Shown in pieces: positions 1-9,641 of a stretch of 54,991 nt of DNA. Every line of letters begins with the position of its first letter. The stretch's first letter is position 1. Source of the DNA: Pseudomonas sp. 30_B. GTDB lineage: Bacteria > Pseudomonadota > Gammaproteobacteria > Pseudomonadales > Pseudomonadaceae. Position numbers and translations under genes: made by a program. The stretch spans positions 47,327 through 102,317 of the forward strand of contig NZ_JAFGYY010000021.1 of the NCBI RefSeq assembly GCF_017491605.1, in the 5' to 3' direction. Below the pieces are notes generated by a model. It saw only the letters and a list, made by a program, of their open reading frames with translations, did not search any database and was not told the origin of the DNA.

Positions 1-1284
1 ACCGCCAGCGGCAACGAAGACTCGCCGATCACCGTCAACCTCTCGGGTTCGGACATCGACGGCACCGTCGATCACTTCGTCATCCAGAGCCTGCCGGCCA
101 ACGGCACCCTGATGCTCAATGGCGTGGCATTGAATATCGGCGACAACGTCCCGGCCACCGGCAACGCTGCCAGCCTGACCTTCACTCCCAACGCCAACTG
201 GAACGGCGATACCAGCTTCCAGTTCGCCGCCGTGGACAACCAGAACCTGGCTGACGCCACCCCGGCCACCGCCACCATCCACGTGGAACCGGTCAACGAC
301 GCCCCGGAAACCAACCCCACCACCGCCAGCGGCAACGAAGACTCGCCGATCACCGTCAACCTCTCGGGTTCGGACATCGACGGCACCGTCGATCACTTCG
401 TCATCCAGAGCCTGCCGGCCAACGGCACCCTGATGCTCAATGGCGTGGCGCTGAACATCGGCGACAACGTCCCAGCCACCGGCAACGCCGCGAGCCTGAC
501 CTTCACTCCCAGCGCCAACTGGAACGGCGACACCAGCTTCCAGTTCACCGCCGTGGACAACCAGAACCTGGCGGACAGCACGCCGGCCACCGCCACCATC
601 CACGTGGAACCGGTCAACGACGCCCCGGAAACCAACCCCGCCACCGCCAGCGGCATTGAAGACTCGCCGATCACCGTCAACCTCTCGGGTTCGGACATCG
701 ACGGCACCGTCGATCACTTCGTCATCCAGAGCCTGCCGGCCAACGGCACCCTGATGCTCAATGGCGTGGCGCTGAACGTCGGCGACAATGTCCCGGCCAC
801 CGGCAACGCCGCCAGCCTGACCTTCATGCCCAGCGCCAACTGGAACGGCGACACCAGCTTCCAGTTCACCGCCGTGGACAACCAGAACCTGGCGGACAGC
901 ACGCCGGCCACCGCCACCCTCCACGTGGAACCGGTCAACGACGCCCCGGAAACCAACCCCGCCACCGCCAGCGGCATTGAAGACTCGCCGATCACCGTCA
1001 ACCTCTCGGGTTCGGACATCGACGGCACTGTCGATCACTTCGTCATCCAGAGCCTGCCGGCCAACGGCACCCTGATGCTCAATGGCGTGGCGCTGAACGT
1101 CGGCGACAACGTCCCAGCCACCGGCAACGCCGCGAGCCTGACCTTCACTCCCAACGCCAACTGGAACGGTGACACCAGCTTCCAGTTCGCCGCCGTGGAC
1201 AACCAGAACCTGGCGGACAGCACGCCGGCCACCGCCACCATCCACGTGGAACCAGTCAACGACGCCCCCAACGGCGCTGACAAC
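1..1284 (+). repeat. Four tandem 321-bp coding repeats in the adhesin
   Basis: Units begin at 1, 322, 643 and 964 and each starts with the same Thr-Ala-Ser-Gly codons. They differ by only a few bases per unit (for example Asn/Ile and Ile/Val changes), which points to recent duplication or gene conversion. The array continues upstream of the window. Reads of this length are prone to collapse in assemblies, so the copy number in a draft genome should be treated with care. Confidence 0.95.
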
Positions 1285-3906
1285 AGCATCACCCTCAACG
1301 AAGACAGCAGCCGCTCCTTCAGCGCTGCCGATTTCGGCTTCACCGACGTGGACCAGGGTGACAGCCTGAGCGCGGTACGCATCGACGGCCTGCCAAGCGC
1401 CGGCAGCCTGAGCCTCAACGGTGTCGCCGTGACCGCCGGCCAGGTGATCGCTGCAAGCCAGTTGGGTGGTCTGGTGTTCACCCCGGCGGCCAACGCCAGC
1501 GGCAACCATTACGCCGACTTCACCTTCTCGGTGAAAGACAGCGCCGGTGCCTTCGACTCGACGCCGAACACCATCACCCTGAACGTCACCCCGGTGAACG
1601 ACGCGCCGCTGTCGGCGGACGCCACGGCCAACATCCACATTGGCCAGACCTACACCTTCGGGCTGAACGACTTCGCCTTCAACGACTCCGCGGACGCCGC
1701 CAACGGCCAGCTGCAGAGCCTGCAGTCGGTGATCATCAAGTCCCTGCCGGATTCCGGCACCCTGTGGCTCAACGGCGCCAAGGTGGTGGCCGGCCAGCCG
1801 GTCAGCCCCAGCGACATCGCCAGCGGCAAGCTGACCTTCGTGCCGGACGCCGCGGGCAGCAACGCGCACTTCGACTTCGCCGTGCAGGACAGCGGCGGCA
1901 CCGCCAACGGCGGCGCCGACACCTCGGCGACCCACGGCTTCGACATCCTTGTCGGGCAGATGCAGATCCCGACCATCGATCCCAACGGCGACAACAACCT
2001 GATCGGCGGCGCGGGCGATGACGTGATCCTCGGCGACGTGGGCGGCACCCTGACCGTCACCCAGCCGGGCACCAACTACAACATCGCCCTGATCGTCGAT
2101 ACCTCCGGCAGCATGGGCGACAGTCTGGCCGGGGCGAGCACCACGAACTACGCCGATACGCGGATGAAGCTGGTCAAGGACGCGCTGATCAAACTGGCCG
2201 ACCAACTCAAGGGCCACGATGGCGTGATCAACATCGCGCTGATCGGCTTCAACAGTACCGCCAGCCTCAAGGTCAGCGTGAGCGACCTCACCGACGCCAA
2301 CGTCAACAAGCTGGTCGACGCCATCGGTACATCGCAGACCCAGGGCCTGCAGGCTGGCGGCGGTACCGACTACCAGGAGGCGTTCGGCCAGGCAGTAACC
2401 TGGTTCAACGGCCAGAAGAACGGCTTCGAGAACGTCTCGCTGTTCCTCACCGACGGCGACCCGACCGAGTCCACCGGCAGCGGCACCCTGATGCAGAACA
2501 CCACGAAGGCCTTCGCCGACCTGTCGGCGCTCAGCGAGGTCCGTGCGATCGGTATCGGTACCAACGTCAACGAAGCCACGCTCAAGTACTTCGACAACAC
2601 CTCGGTTACAGGCACTGGTTCGGTGACCTACTACAAGGGCACTACCCTGTTCGACTTCGAGGGCAGTACCGCATTGCCCAGCGGATGGACCGGGAACACC
2701 GATGGCAACGGTTCGGTCAGCATCAGTAGCGGCAAGCTGCAAATGATGGACACCCACGTGAAGAGCGGCTCCAGCACTGTCATCAGCTCGAACCTGACGG
2801 TCGCTCAGGGCAAGACCTCGACCTTCAGCTTCGACCTGGTCAAGAACATGATGAAGGGCGACCAGTTCACCTGGACGTTGGAAAAGCAGAAGGCCGACGG
2901 TAGCTGGGGCCAAGTCGACCAGAACACGCTCGACTCCAACGATAACGGCGGCACCCTCACCACCATTGCCGTCGGCGCGGGCACTTATCGCCTCGAATTC
3001 GAGCTCAATGACAACAGCGACAAGGGCAAGGACAATAACGCCACCGTCACCATCGACAACATCTCGCGCAACGACCAGGTCGCAGCCCCGGTCGGCCAGG
3101 TCGATATCGTCACCCAGGCCGACCAGCTCAACGCTGCCCTGCACGGCGGCTCCAGCAGCTCGGACCTGGCGCCCTCGGGCAACGACACCGTCCATGCCGG
3201 CTCGGGTAACGACATCGTCTTCGGTGACAGCATCAACACCGACAACCTGCCCTGGGGCGTCAACGGCAACCCGGTCAAACCTGCCGAGCTGCCGGCGGGC
3301 TCCGGCGTCAGCGCGCTGTCGGCGTTCCTCGAACTGAAGAACGGCCACGTGGCGACCTCCGAAGAGATGTACAGCTTCATCAAGGAGAACCATGCGCTGT
3401 TCAACGTCGACGGCGACACCCGTGGCGGCAGCGACAACCTCTACGGTGGCGAGGGCAACGACATTCTCTACGGCCAGGGCGGCAACGACTTCCTGTTCGG
3501 CGAGGGTGGCAACGACATCCTGTTCGGCGGCACCGGCGATGACCAGCTCACCGGCGGCAAGGGCAACGACATCCTCACCGGCGGCGCGGGTGCCGACACC
3601 TTTATCTGGAAGGCGGGCGATACCGGCAACGACACCATCACCGACTTCAAGGCCGGCGAAGGTGACCGCATCGACATCAGCGACCTGCTGCCCGATGCCG
3701 CGCAGAACGACATCCTTAGCTACCTGAAGGTGGACACCACGACCTCGACCCTGCAGGTGAGCACCACCGGCCAGATCAACAGTGGCGCGGATGTCACCAT
3801 CAAGCTGAGCGGTGTCGACCTCACCACCTACGGCTCGAACCCCACCGATATCGTCAAGCAACTGGTGGCGGGCTCCGATCCCGTGGTCAAGACTGAGCAT
3901 CACTGA
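1..3906 (+). CDS. lapA: LapA-like giant RTX adhesin, 3' part (partial at 5' end)
   Basis: The reading frame is open from base 1, so the start lies outside the window; about 1301 residues are seen. In order it holds four tandem repeats of 107 residues (bases 1-1284), two related cadherin/VCBS-like repeats (to about 1950), a von Willebrand A domain with the MIDAS motif DTSGSMG at about 2098, a beta-rich region, and a block of RTX nonapeptides (GGxGNDxL type) at about 3424-3600, ending in a C-terminal type I secretion signal. This is the layout of LapA-family biofilm adhesins exported by an ABC type I system and held at the outer membrane. The nearby lapD and lapG genes, which control release of such adhesins, support the call. 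The N-terminal retention module and LapG cleavage site are not in the window. Family is clear; orthology to LapA rather than another RTX adhesin is inferred. Confidence 0.9.
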   Translation, partial: TASGNEDSPITVNLSGSDIDGTVDHFVIQSLPANGTLMLNGVALNIGDNVPATGNAASLTFTPNANWNGDTSFQFAAVDNQNLADATPATATIHVEPVNDAPETNPTTASGNEDSPITVNLSGSDIDGTVDHFVIQSLPANGTLMLNGVALNIGDNVPATGNAASLTFTPSANWNGDTSFQFTAVDNQNLADSTPATATIHVEPVNDAPETNPATASGIEDSPITVNLSGSDIDGTVDHFVIQSLPANGTLMLNGVALNVGDNVPATGNAASLTFMPSANWNGDTSFQFTAVDNQNLADSTPATATLHVEPVNDAPETNPATASGIEDSPITVNLSGSDIDGTVDHFVIQSLPANGTLMLNGVALNVGDNVPATGNAASLTFTPNANWNGDTSFQFAAVDNQNLADSTPATATIHVEPVNDAPNGADNSITLNEDSSRSFSAADFGFTDVDQGDSLSAVRIDGLPSAGSLSLNGVAVTAGQVIAASQLGGLVFTPAANASGNHYADFTFSVKDSAGAFDSTPNTITLNVTPVNDAPLSADATANIHIGQTYTFGLNDFAFNDSADAANGQLQSLQSVIIKSLPDSGTLWLNGAKVVAGQPVSPSDIASGKLTFVPDAAGSNAHFDFAVQDSGGTANGGADTSATHGFDILVGQMQIPTIDPNGDNNLIGGAGDDVILGDVGGTLTVTQPGTNYNIALIVDTSGSMGDSLAGASTTNYADTRMKLVKDALIKLADQLKGHDGVINIALIGFNSTASLKVSVSDLTDANVNKLVDAIGTSQTQGLQAGGGTDYQEAFGQAVTWFNGQKNGFENVSLFLTDGDPTESTGSGTLMQNTTKAFADLSALSEVRAIGIGTNVNEATLKYFDNTSVTGTGSVTYYKGTTLFDFEGSTALPSGWTGNTDGNGSVSISSGKLQMMDTHVKSGSSTVISSNLTVAQGKTSTFSFDLVKNMMKGDQFTWTLEKQKADGSWGQVDQNTLDSNDNGGTLTTIAVGAGTYRLEFELNDNSDKGKDNNATVTIDNISRNDQVAAPVGQVDIVTQADQLNAALHGGSSSSDLAPSGNDTVHAGSGNDIVFGDSINTDNLPWGVNGNPVKPAELPAGSGVSALSAFLELKNGHVATSEEMYSFIKENHALFNVDGDTRGGSDNLYGGEGNDILYGQGGNDFLFGEGGNDILFGGTGDDQLTGGKGNDILTGGAGADTFIWKAGDTGNDTITDFKAGEGDRIDISDLLPDAAQNDILSYLKVDTTTSTLQVSTTGQINSGADVTIKLSGVDLTTYGSNPTDIVKQLVAGSDPVVKTEHH

Positions 3907-3953
3907 CTCCCCGTTGCCGCCAGGCGACGAAAGAGTCAGGCTCAGCCATCGCG

Positions 3954-3987
3954 CCAGCGGCGCCATCCTCCGGGGTGGCGCCGCTGG
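3954..3987 (+). terminator. Hairpin after the adhesin gene
   Basis: A perfect 12-bp stem (ccagcggcgcca / tggcgccgctgg) with a 10-base loop lies 47 bases after the adhesin stop. It is followed by a weak T-rich stretch, so it may be an intrinsic terminator or an mRNA 3'-end protector between the adhesin and the small gene at 4021. Confidence 0.55.
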
Positions 3988-4020
3988 CGTACTTTCACTT
4001 CCGACAATGGGGACGGGCCG

Positions 4021-4353
4021 ATGCTGTACATCCAGCGCAACGCCGAGGGAAAACTGGCGCGCGTCGAAGACGCCGAGTTCGATGGAATGACCGGAACGTT
4101 GCCGGACGACCACCCGGACATCCTGGCCTGGCAGGCCGCCGAGAGCAGCCTGCTGCACCTCAAGCAGAGCGACCTGGATATGATCCGGGTGCTGGACGAC
4201 CTGATCTCGGTGCTGATCGCCAAGGGCGTCATCCGCATTACCGACCTGCCGCCGGCGGCGCGCTCCAAGCTGCTCAACCGCACCCAGGCCCGTGAGGCGC
4301 TCGGTGGGCTGACCCGGCTGATCAACGACGATGAGGAAACGGGGCTGATCTGA
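4021..4353 (+). CDS. Small conserved Pseudomonas protein (often labelled tryptophan synthase subunit beta-like)
   Basis: A 110-residue soluble protein beginning MLYIQRNAEGKL, with a central helix-rich part (LKQSDLDMIRVLDDLI) and the ending DDEETGLI. I recognise this pattern from a small family that is widespread in Pseudomonas and is usually annotated misleadingly as a tryptophan synthase beta-like protein; nothing in it resembles the real PLP enzyme. Its function is unknown. The ATG at 4021 is chosen because a purine-rich stretch (ggggacggg) precedes it. It sits downstream of the adhesin but is separated from it by a hairpin, so co-transcription is uncertain. Confidence 0.75.
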   Translation: MLYIQRNAEGKLARVEDAEFDGMTGTLPDDHPDILAWQAAESSLLHLKQSDLDMIRVLDDLISVLIAKGVIRITDLPPAARSKLLNRTQAREALGGLTRLINDDEETGLI

Positions 4354-4867
4354 GGCCTGTTTTCGATCCTGGCTCGACGTTCATCGACGCGACGGAATAA
4401 CCCGTAGGAGCGGGCCATGCCCGCGAAATGGCGAGGTTCAATCCGGAAGCCCCGGCAGAAGGCGAATCCCTTCGCGAACAAGGCCCTCCCCTACCAGACA
4501 GCGCTGCGCTCGGATCGGCCCTCACCCCAACCCTGGCTGCGCGCCCCGCTCCGGAGGGAGAGGGGGCTGATTGTGCCGGCTAACGCTGTGGTTTCATCCT
4601 GCACTGAACGGTCCCCTCTCCCCCTGGGAGAGGGCATCGGCTGGCACCGACGCCTCAGAAGAAGACAGTTGCTCCTACGCAGGCGGGAAGCTCACGTGCT
4701 TCCCCGTGAGAGAGGATTCATCCGCGATGGATTTCGCGGACAAGGTCCGCTCCTACGAGAGCCGTGGGCGCGATCAGGCCAGGACCGTAGGGCGTATAAC
4801 GTTCGACGTTATACGCCGTTTGACCTTGATTTCAGGGCACTCCGTGCTCAGCTCGTACGGCCAGCTC
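4354..4867. repeat. REP-rich intergenic region between convergent genes
   Basis: No gene is seen in these 514 bases between the convergent small gene and lapD. It holds a Pseudomonas REP (gtaggagcgggccatgcccg at 4404-4423), a second REP in reverse orientation ending gtccgctcctac near 4755, two C-rich/G-rich dyads of the 'ctcacccc...gagagggg' type at 4519-4568 and 4611-4634, and a perfect 12-bp stem with a 3-base loop at 4791-4817 (ggcgtataacgt / acgttatacgcc). The last hairpin is close to the lapD stop and could terminate transcription from both sides. Confidence 0.8.
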
Positions 4868-6811
4868 TCACCACGGCGCCGGCCCACCGAACAGCTGCCC
4901 CTGCGCCCCGTGAATCCCCATCTCGCGCAATACCCGGAACTCCCCGGCCGTCTCCACCCGCTCGGCGATCAGCGGCAGGTCGATGCTGTGCGCGGCGCGC
5001 TGCATGGCTTCGATGAACAGGCGCTTGTCGTTCTCCTGGTCGATGGCGCGGATGTGGCTGCCGTCCACCTTCAGGTAGGCCAGGCCCAGGCGGGCCAGGT
5101 TGCCGATCATGCTGAAGCGCCCACCGAAGTGCTGCAGGCTCAGGCTGTAGCCCAGCTCGCGCAGGCGGCGGGTCAGGGTTTCCAGTAGCGCCTGGGCCGG
5201 CAGCTGGTCTTCCTCCAGCTCCAGGGTCAGGCGCCCGGCGAACTGGGGGTGCTGACGCAGCAGATCGAACACCCGTCCGGTGGCCCGCTCGTCGCGCAGC
5301 AGCGCCGCCGACAGGTTCAGTGCCAGCGGCCGGTCGTGCCGGGCCATGTCCGCGAGCACGCTTTCCAGCATCAGCAGGTCGAGCCGCGCGGTCCAGCCGA
5401 AACGGTCCAGCCAGGGCAGGAAGCGCCCGGCGGAGAGGTGGCCGCCCTGCCCGTCCGGCAAGCGCGAGAGCACCTTGTAGTGCAGTATCCGGGTGGGCTC
5501 GTTGCAGGCCACCACCGGCTGAAAATACAGCTGGAAGCGCTTGCGCGCCAGGGCCTCGTCCAGCAGCTGGTGCCAGCTGTGACGCTCTTCGGCCACCGGG
5601 CTCGCCCCGCCCTGCAGGAAGGCCCAGCAGCGCTCGCCCTCGCGCTCGGCCAGCGCCAGCGCTTCGTCCGCCAGCACCAGCAACGCCTGCGCCGACTCGC
5701 CGGAAACGAAGGGCACCAGCCCCATGCTCGCCACCGGACTGACGTCGCTGGCTCCGGTGCTGGCCAGGGTCGCCAGCATGGTTTCCAGGCGCATCGCCAG
5801 GGCCGGTGCATCCTCCGGAAGCAGCCCCGGCGCCAGCAGGACGAATTCGCCGCCGCGGCTGCGCGCCAGGGTCAGGCCGGCGCCCAGGCTCTGCCCGGCC
5901 AGGCGCAATTGATCGGCCACCGCCTTGAGCAGGTCATCGACGCGCTGGCCACCCAGGCGCTGGTTCAGGCCGGCCAGATCGCGCACCCGCAGGACCAGCA
6001 GCAAGCCGCTGCCCACCTGGTCCTCGGCGCTCAGCCGGGCGTGCAGCTGCATGTCGAAGAAGCGCCGGTTGCCCAGGCCGGTCAGGCTGTCCTGGTAGGC
6101 CTCGTCGCGCAGCCGTTCACTGCGTTCGGCCTGCTCCTGGAACAGTGCCTTGAGCTTCTCCACCATCTGGTTCATCGCCTGCACCACGCGGCGCAGCTCA
6201 GGCGTGCGCGGCAGCTCCGGCAGGCTGAGGAATTCGCGGCGAGCGATGGCGTGGGACTGCGCCACCATGTAATCCAGCGGTCGCAGTTGGCGGCGCAGCA
6301 GCACCGCCCCGAGCACGCCGCTGGCCAGGCCGCACAGCGCCAGCCAGAGCAGGCTGCCGAGTGCGCTCTGCCAGAGCTTGGCGATGGCGAACATCGGGTG
6401 GCTCAGCACTTCCACCCGCGCCGCCTGGGTCCAGCCACGGCTGACGATGGCGTCACCGCCGGCCGAATGCAGGCCGATCAGCGAGACGAACCACTGCGGC
6501 ACGCTGGCGGCCACCGCGTCCGGTACGCCAGTGCGCTCGACGATGACCTTGCCGCTGGCCAGGTCGATCACGCGGATGCTCTCGAAGTAGCCGCTGTCGA
6601 AGATCGAGCTGACCATCAGCTCGACCATCGCCGGGTCATCAATGTTCGGCGTCAGCGACAGCCCCAGCGCCGTCGCGGCGTCCTGGGCATGGGAGCGCAG
6701 CTGGTTGACGTACTGCTCGCGGGAGCTTTCCAGGCCGACCATGAAGCTGCCGCTGAAGGCGACCACCAGGAACAGGCAGATGGCGATGAGCAATTGCTTG
6801 AACAGGGACAT
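4868..6811 (-). CDS. lapD: LapD-type c-di-GMP receptor (degenerate GGDEF-EAL, HAMP)
   Basis: This 647-residue inner-membrane protein has a first membrane helix (about 6-25), a periplasmic LapD/MoxY-type domain (about 26-150), a second helix (about 150-172), a HAMP segment, a GGDEF domain and an EAL domain. The GGDEF site reads RGGEF (319-323) and the EAL signature is replaced by KVL, so the protein is expected to bind c-di-GMP without making or breaking it. In P. fluorescens, LapD binds c-di-GMP in the cytoplasm and then sequesters the protease LapG in the periplasm, keeping the adhesin on the surface; the Trp of the GWT at 126-128 lies about where the LapG-contacting Trp is known. The gene begins 15 bases after the lapG stop on the same strand, so the two form an operon. 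Confidence 0.93.
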   Translation of the reverse strand: MSLFKQLLIAICLFLVVAFSGSFMVGLESSREQYVNQLRSHAQDAATALGLSLTPNIDDPAMVELMVSSIFDSGYFESIRVIDLASGKVIVERTGVPDAVAASVPQWFVSLIGLHSAGGDAIVSRGWTQAARVEVLSHPMFAIAKLWQSALGSLLWLALCGLASGVLGAVLLRRQLRPLDYMVAQSHAIARREFLSLPELPRTPELRRVVQAMNQMVEKLKALFQEQAERSERLRDEAYQDSLTGLGNRRFFDMQLHARLSAEDQVGSGLLLVLRVRDLAGLNQRLGGQRVDDLLKAVADQLRLAGQSLGAGLTLARSRGGEFVLLAPGLLPEDAPALAMRLETMLATLASTGASDVSPVASMGLVPFVSGESAQALLVLADEALALAEREGERCWAFLQGGASPVAEERHSWHQLLDEALARKRFQLYFQPVVACNEPTRILHYKVLSRLPDGQGGHLSAGRFLPWLDRFGWTARLDLLMLESVLADMARHDRPLALNLSAALLRDERATGRVFDLLRQHPQFAGRLTLELEEDQLPAQALLETLTRRLRELGYSLSLQHFGGRFSMIGNLARLGLAYLKVDGSHIRAIDQENDKRLFIEAMQRAAHSIDLPLIAERVETAGEFRVLREMGIHGAQGQLFGGPAPW

Positions 6812-6826
6812 CGTGTCTCCACGCTC

Positions 6827-7525
6827 TCATTCGTTCAGGGGAAAGCCTTCGGCTTTCATTTTCTTCAGCAGGTCCTGCCAGCGAGACAGCCGCTTGCTGT
6901 CGCCGACCTGCTTGTTGCCACCGGCGCCGGCCAGCCACAGGCCCTCGCCGTTGAAGGCGTACACCGGCTGCAGATCGGTGCGCTGGCTGGCCGGCAGCAG
7001 GCTGCCGATCAGGTTGTCCAGCACCAGCGGCACCGCATCGGGGCGGGGGTAGTAGGTCAGCACCATGTGCGCCTGGTTCAGCCGCAGCGCCTTGACGTAG
7101 GTGATGCGCAGCTTCTGCGCCGGCACGCCGAGATGCCGCAGGCTGATGTACTTGGCGATGGCGAAATCCTCGCAATCGCCGGCACCCTTGAGCAGCGCCT
7201 CCACCGGCGTCGCCCAGTAATCCACTTCGCCCCACAGGCCGAGGTCGTCGGTGAAGCGCAGCTGGGCATTGAAGAAGCGGTTGACCGCCTGCAACTGCTC
7301 GCGCTCGGGCAAGCCGGCGGCATCCTTCAACATGCCCTGCCAGGCCTCGATGCGCACACGCCCCTCGCCGAGGGGGCCGTAGAGCGCTTCGGCGCGCTGC
7401 TCGATCAGGGGGAAGTCCCAGGCGTCCGGCTGCACACCGGCCAGCACGGCGAGCGATACCGACAGCGCCAGGAGCAGGGCTCCGGGCCGACAGCGGCGCA
7501 ACGCACGGATGAAACGGCTGGACAC
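6827..7525 (-). CDS. lapG: LapG-type periplasmic cysteine protease
   Basis: A transglutaminase-like cysteine proteinase (BTLCP family) that cuts the N-terminal end of LapA-type adhesins and releases them when c-di-GMP is low. The catalytic Cys is in GDCEDFA, the His in QAHMVL and the Asp in LVLDNL. A hydrophobic N-terminal segment (ALLLALSVSLAVLAGV) serves as signal peptide. The open frame continues up to a TTG at 7624, but that codon lies inside the terminator of the upstream gene, so the true start must be internal. I give the GTG at 7525, which yields 232 residues; the GTG at 7555 is an alternative and neither has a strong ribosome-binding site. Followed directly by lapD. Confidence 0.88.
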   Translation of the reverse strand: MSSRFIRALRRCRPGALLLALSVSLAVLAGVQPDAWDFPLIEQRAEALYGPLGEGRVRIEAWQGMLKDAAGLPEREQLQAVNRFFNAQLRFTDDLGLWGEVDYWATPVEALLKGAGDCEDFAIAKYISLRHLGVPAQKLRITYVKALRLNQAHMVLTYYPRPDAVPLVLDNLIGSLLPASQRTDLQPVYAFNGEGLWLAGAGGNKQVGDSKRLSRWQDLLKKMKAEGFPLNE

Positions 7526-7601
7526 GATCGCGACTACTCGACTGCGATGGCGCACGCCTCGCTGGGCGTACGGCGGAGCGGCATGGTGCAAGCTGGTCGC
7601 G

Positions 7602-7641
7602 AAAAAAACAATGGCACAATGCAATCAAGCATTGTGCCATT
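7602..7641 (-). terminator. Rho-independent terminator of the alkylsulfatase gene
   Basis: A 13-bp perfect stem (aatggcacaatgc / gcattgtgccatt) with a 6-base loop is followed, on the minus strand, by a run of T residues. It lies just after the stop at 7668 and before lapG, so it separates the two transcription units. Confidence 0.9.
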
Positions 7642-7667
7642 GGCGGTGGCGAGGGAGTGGTGCGGAA

Positions 7668-9641
7668 TCAGCCCTTCTGCGGCGGCGTGACGATGTCGAA
7701 CCAGAAGTCGAAGTCGTCGAGCATGCCGAACAGCTTCGCCAGCAGCAGCGGATTGCCCGAGCTCTTGAGCTTGCCCTCGAACACCAGCCGCACCGGCGAG
7801 ACTTCCTTGAGCAGCAGGCGGTTGAGGTCGGCGCGGTCGATGGTGACGGTCTGCCCGGCGCTCTCGCTTTGCACGCCCTTGATGTTGTTCAGGTGCGAGT
7901 TCTTCAGTTCGAGCAGGTAGTGCTCGTTCCTGTCCGGCAATACCAGATTGATGCTCAGGTCCTCGCCTTCGGCCTTCTGCGCGTTCAGGCGCACGCCGAG
8001 GTAGTCGAACAGCAGGCCGGTATCCATCGCCGACAGGGCGTCCGAGCTGGTCACCCGCAGCGACGGCAGGTCACGCGGCACACCGTTGCGCAGCTCCTGC
8101 GCGGCCACCAGGTAGCTGTTGCGCCAGCCGGCGTTCTCCGCCTGGTAGCCGAGCTGTTCCAGGGCATCGGCCTGCAGGTCGCGGGCGGCCTGGTTGGACG
8201 GATCGGCGAAGACCAGCTTGTTGACCACCTCCACCACCCAGCGGTACTCGCCCTTGTCGTAGGACTGCCTGGCCAGTTGCAGCAGATGCTCGGCGCCGCC
8301 CATGAACTCCACGTATTTCTTCGCCGAGTCCTCCGGCGCCAGCGGGTTGAGGGTCGCCGGGTTGCCGTCGTAGTAGCCCAGGTACTTGTTCACCACCGCG
8401 CGGACGTTGTGGCTGACGCTGCCGTGATAGCCGCGGTTGTACCACTCGTTGGCCAGCTCCGGCGGCACCTGGAAGCGCTCGTGGATCTGGTTGATGGTCA
8501 CGCCCTGGTTGGCCAGGTACAGCGTCTGGTCGTTCAGGTAACCGTACATGTCGCGCTGCTTTTCCAGGGTACGGACGATGTCGTCGTGCCCCCAGCGCGG
8601 CCAGTTGTGCACGGCGAACAGCACCTCGGCCTTGTCGCCGAAGCGGTGCAGCGCCTCGTTGATGTACTTGCTCCAGCCCAGCGCGTCGCGGGTCTCAGCG
8701 CCGCGCAGGGTGTAGAGGTTGTGCAGCGTGCCGGTGACGTTCTCGGCCATCAGCAGCGCCTTCTGCTGCGGCAGCCAGACGTTCATCTCGGCCGGCGACT
8801 CGGTGCCGGGGGTGTTCTGGAAGGTGACCGGCACGCCGTCGATCTCCAGCTCCTGCAGGTCGCCCTCGATCAGCCGGGTCGGCGCGAGGATGCTCATCGG
8901 GCCGCGCGCTGCGCCCTTGCCGATGGCCATGTCGACCTGGCCCTCGGGCCCCTTGGGCAAGGTCATGCCGTACTGGTAGGTGGCGCGGCGGATCATGGCG
9001 TTGCCGGCCAGCACATTCTCCTTGATCGCCGCCTCCATGAAGCCCTTGGGCGCGATGATCTGCACCTCGCCCTTGTCCACCTGCTCCTGGGTCACCAGCC
9101 CCTTCACCCCGCCGAAATGGTCGACGTGGGCGTGGCTGTAGATCACCGCGCGGATCGGCTTCTGCCCCAGTTCCTGGCTCACCAGCTCATAGGCCGCCCT
9201 GGCGGTGGCCGGGGTGGTCAGGGTGTCGATGACGATCCAGCCGCTCTTGCCCTCGACGAAGGTGATGTTGGCGAGATCGAAGCCGCGCACCTGGTAGATG
9301 CCGTCGGTGACCTTGTACAGGCCGTACTTCAGGTTCAGCAGGGCCTGGCGTTGCAGGCTCGGGTTGATGCTGCCGATGTCCTTGCCGTCGTTGAGGAAGT
9401 CGTAGCTGCCCAACTGCCAGGCGACGCTGCCGTCCTCGTTCTTGATCACCAGGTTCTCCGGGCGCTTGATCAGCCCCTTTTCCACCCGGTCGAAATCGGC
9501 GCGGTCGGAAAACGGCAGCGACTCGCGCACCTTCTGCTGGGCGGCGAGGGTGAACTCGGTAGGCGGCTTGGGTTGCTCGGCGGCGAGGAGCAGCCCGGGG
9601 CAGAGGCTGGCCAGCAGGATCGCGGCGGAAAGGCGGGACAT
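7668..9641 (-). CDS. sdsA1: SdsA1-type alkylsulfatase (metallo-beta-lactamase fold)
   Basis: This 657-residue secreted enzyme hydrolyses primary alkyl sulfates such as SDS to the alcohol and sulfate. A signal peptide (about 1-21, ending LLLAA) precedes the binuclear zinc site HAHVDH at 170-175, which matches the position of the ligands in P. aeruginosa SdsA1, a protein of nearly the same length. A dimerisation region follows, and a C-terminal SCP2-like domain (about 530-657) is the usual substrate-recruiting module. It is divergent from a LysR gene, the same arrangement as sdsA1/sdsB1 in P. aeruginosa. Growth on alkyl sulfates is inferred, not shown. Confidence 0.92.
   Translation of the reverse strand: MSRLSAAILLASLCPGLLLAAEQPKPPTEFTLAAQQKVRESLPFSDRADFDRVEKGLIKRPENLVIKNEDGSVAWQLGSYDFLNDGKDIGSINPSLQRQALLNLKYGLYKVTDGIYQVRGFDLANITFVEGKSGWIVIDTLTTPATARAAYELVSQELGQKPIRAVIYSHAHVDHFGGVKGLVTQEQVDKGEVQIIAPKGFMEAAIKENVLAGNAMIRRATYQYGMTLPKGPEGQVDMAIGKGAARGPMSILAPTRLIEGDLQELEIDGVPVTFQNTPGTESPAEMNVWLPQQKALLMAENVTGTLHNLYTLRGAETRDALGWSKYINEALHRFGDKAEVLFAVHNWPRWGHDDIVRTLEKQRDMYGYLNDQTLYLANQGVTINQIHERFQVPPELANEWYNRGYHGSVSHNVRAVVNKYLGYYDGNPATLNPLAPEDSAKKYVEFMGGAEHLLQLARQSYDKGEYRWVVEVVNKLVFADPSNQAARDLQADALEQLGYQAENAGWRNSYLVAAQELRNGVPRDLPSLRVTSSDALSAMDTGLLFDYLGVRLNAQKAEGEDLSINLVLPDRNEHYLLELKNSHLNNIKGVQSESAGQTVTIDRADLNRLLLKEVSPVRLVFEGKLKSSGNPLLLAKLFGMLDDFDFWFDIVTPPQKG

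Noticed and set aside
1..1284. Regular repeats that could suggest a CRISPR array
   Set aside because: Units are 321 bp, in frame and coding for adhesin domains; there are no short repeats with unique spacers.
7526..7624. N-terminal extension of lapG to the TTG at 7624
   Set aside because: The codon is inside the terminator stem of the upstream gene, so translation from it is not plausible.
5249..7690. Very long plus-strand open frame opposite lapD and lapG
   Set aside because: Gln/Ala/Arg-rich mirror of GC-rich coding sequence with no family resemblance; lapD and lapG on the other strand have all their motifs.
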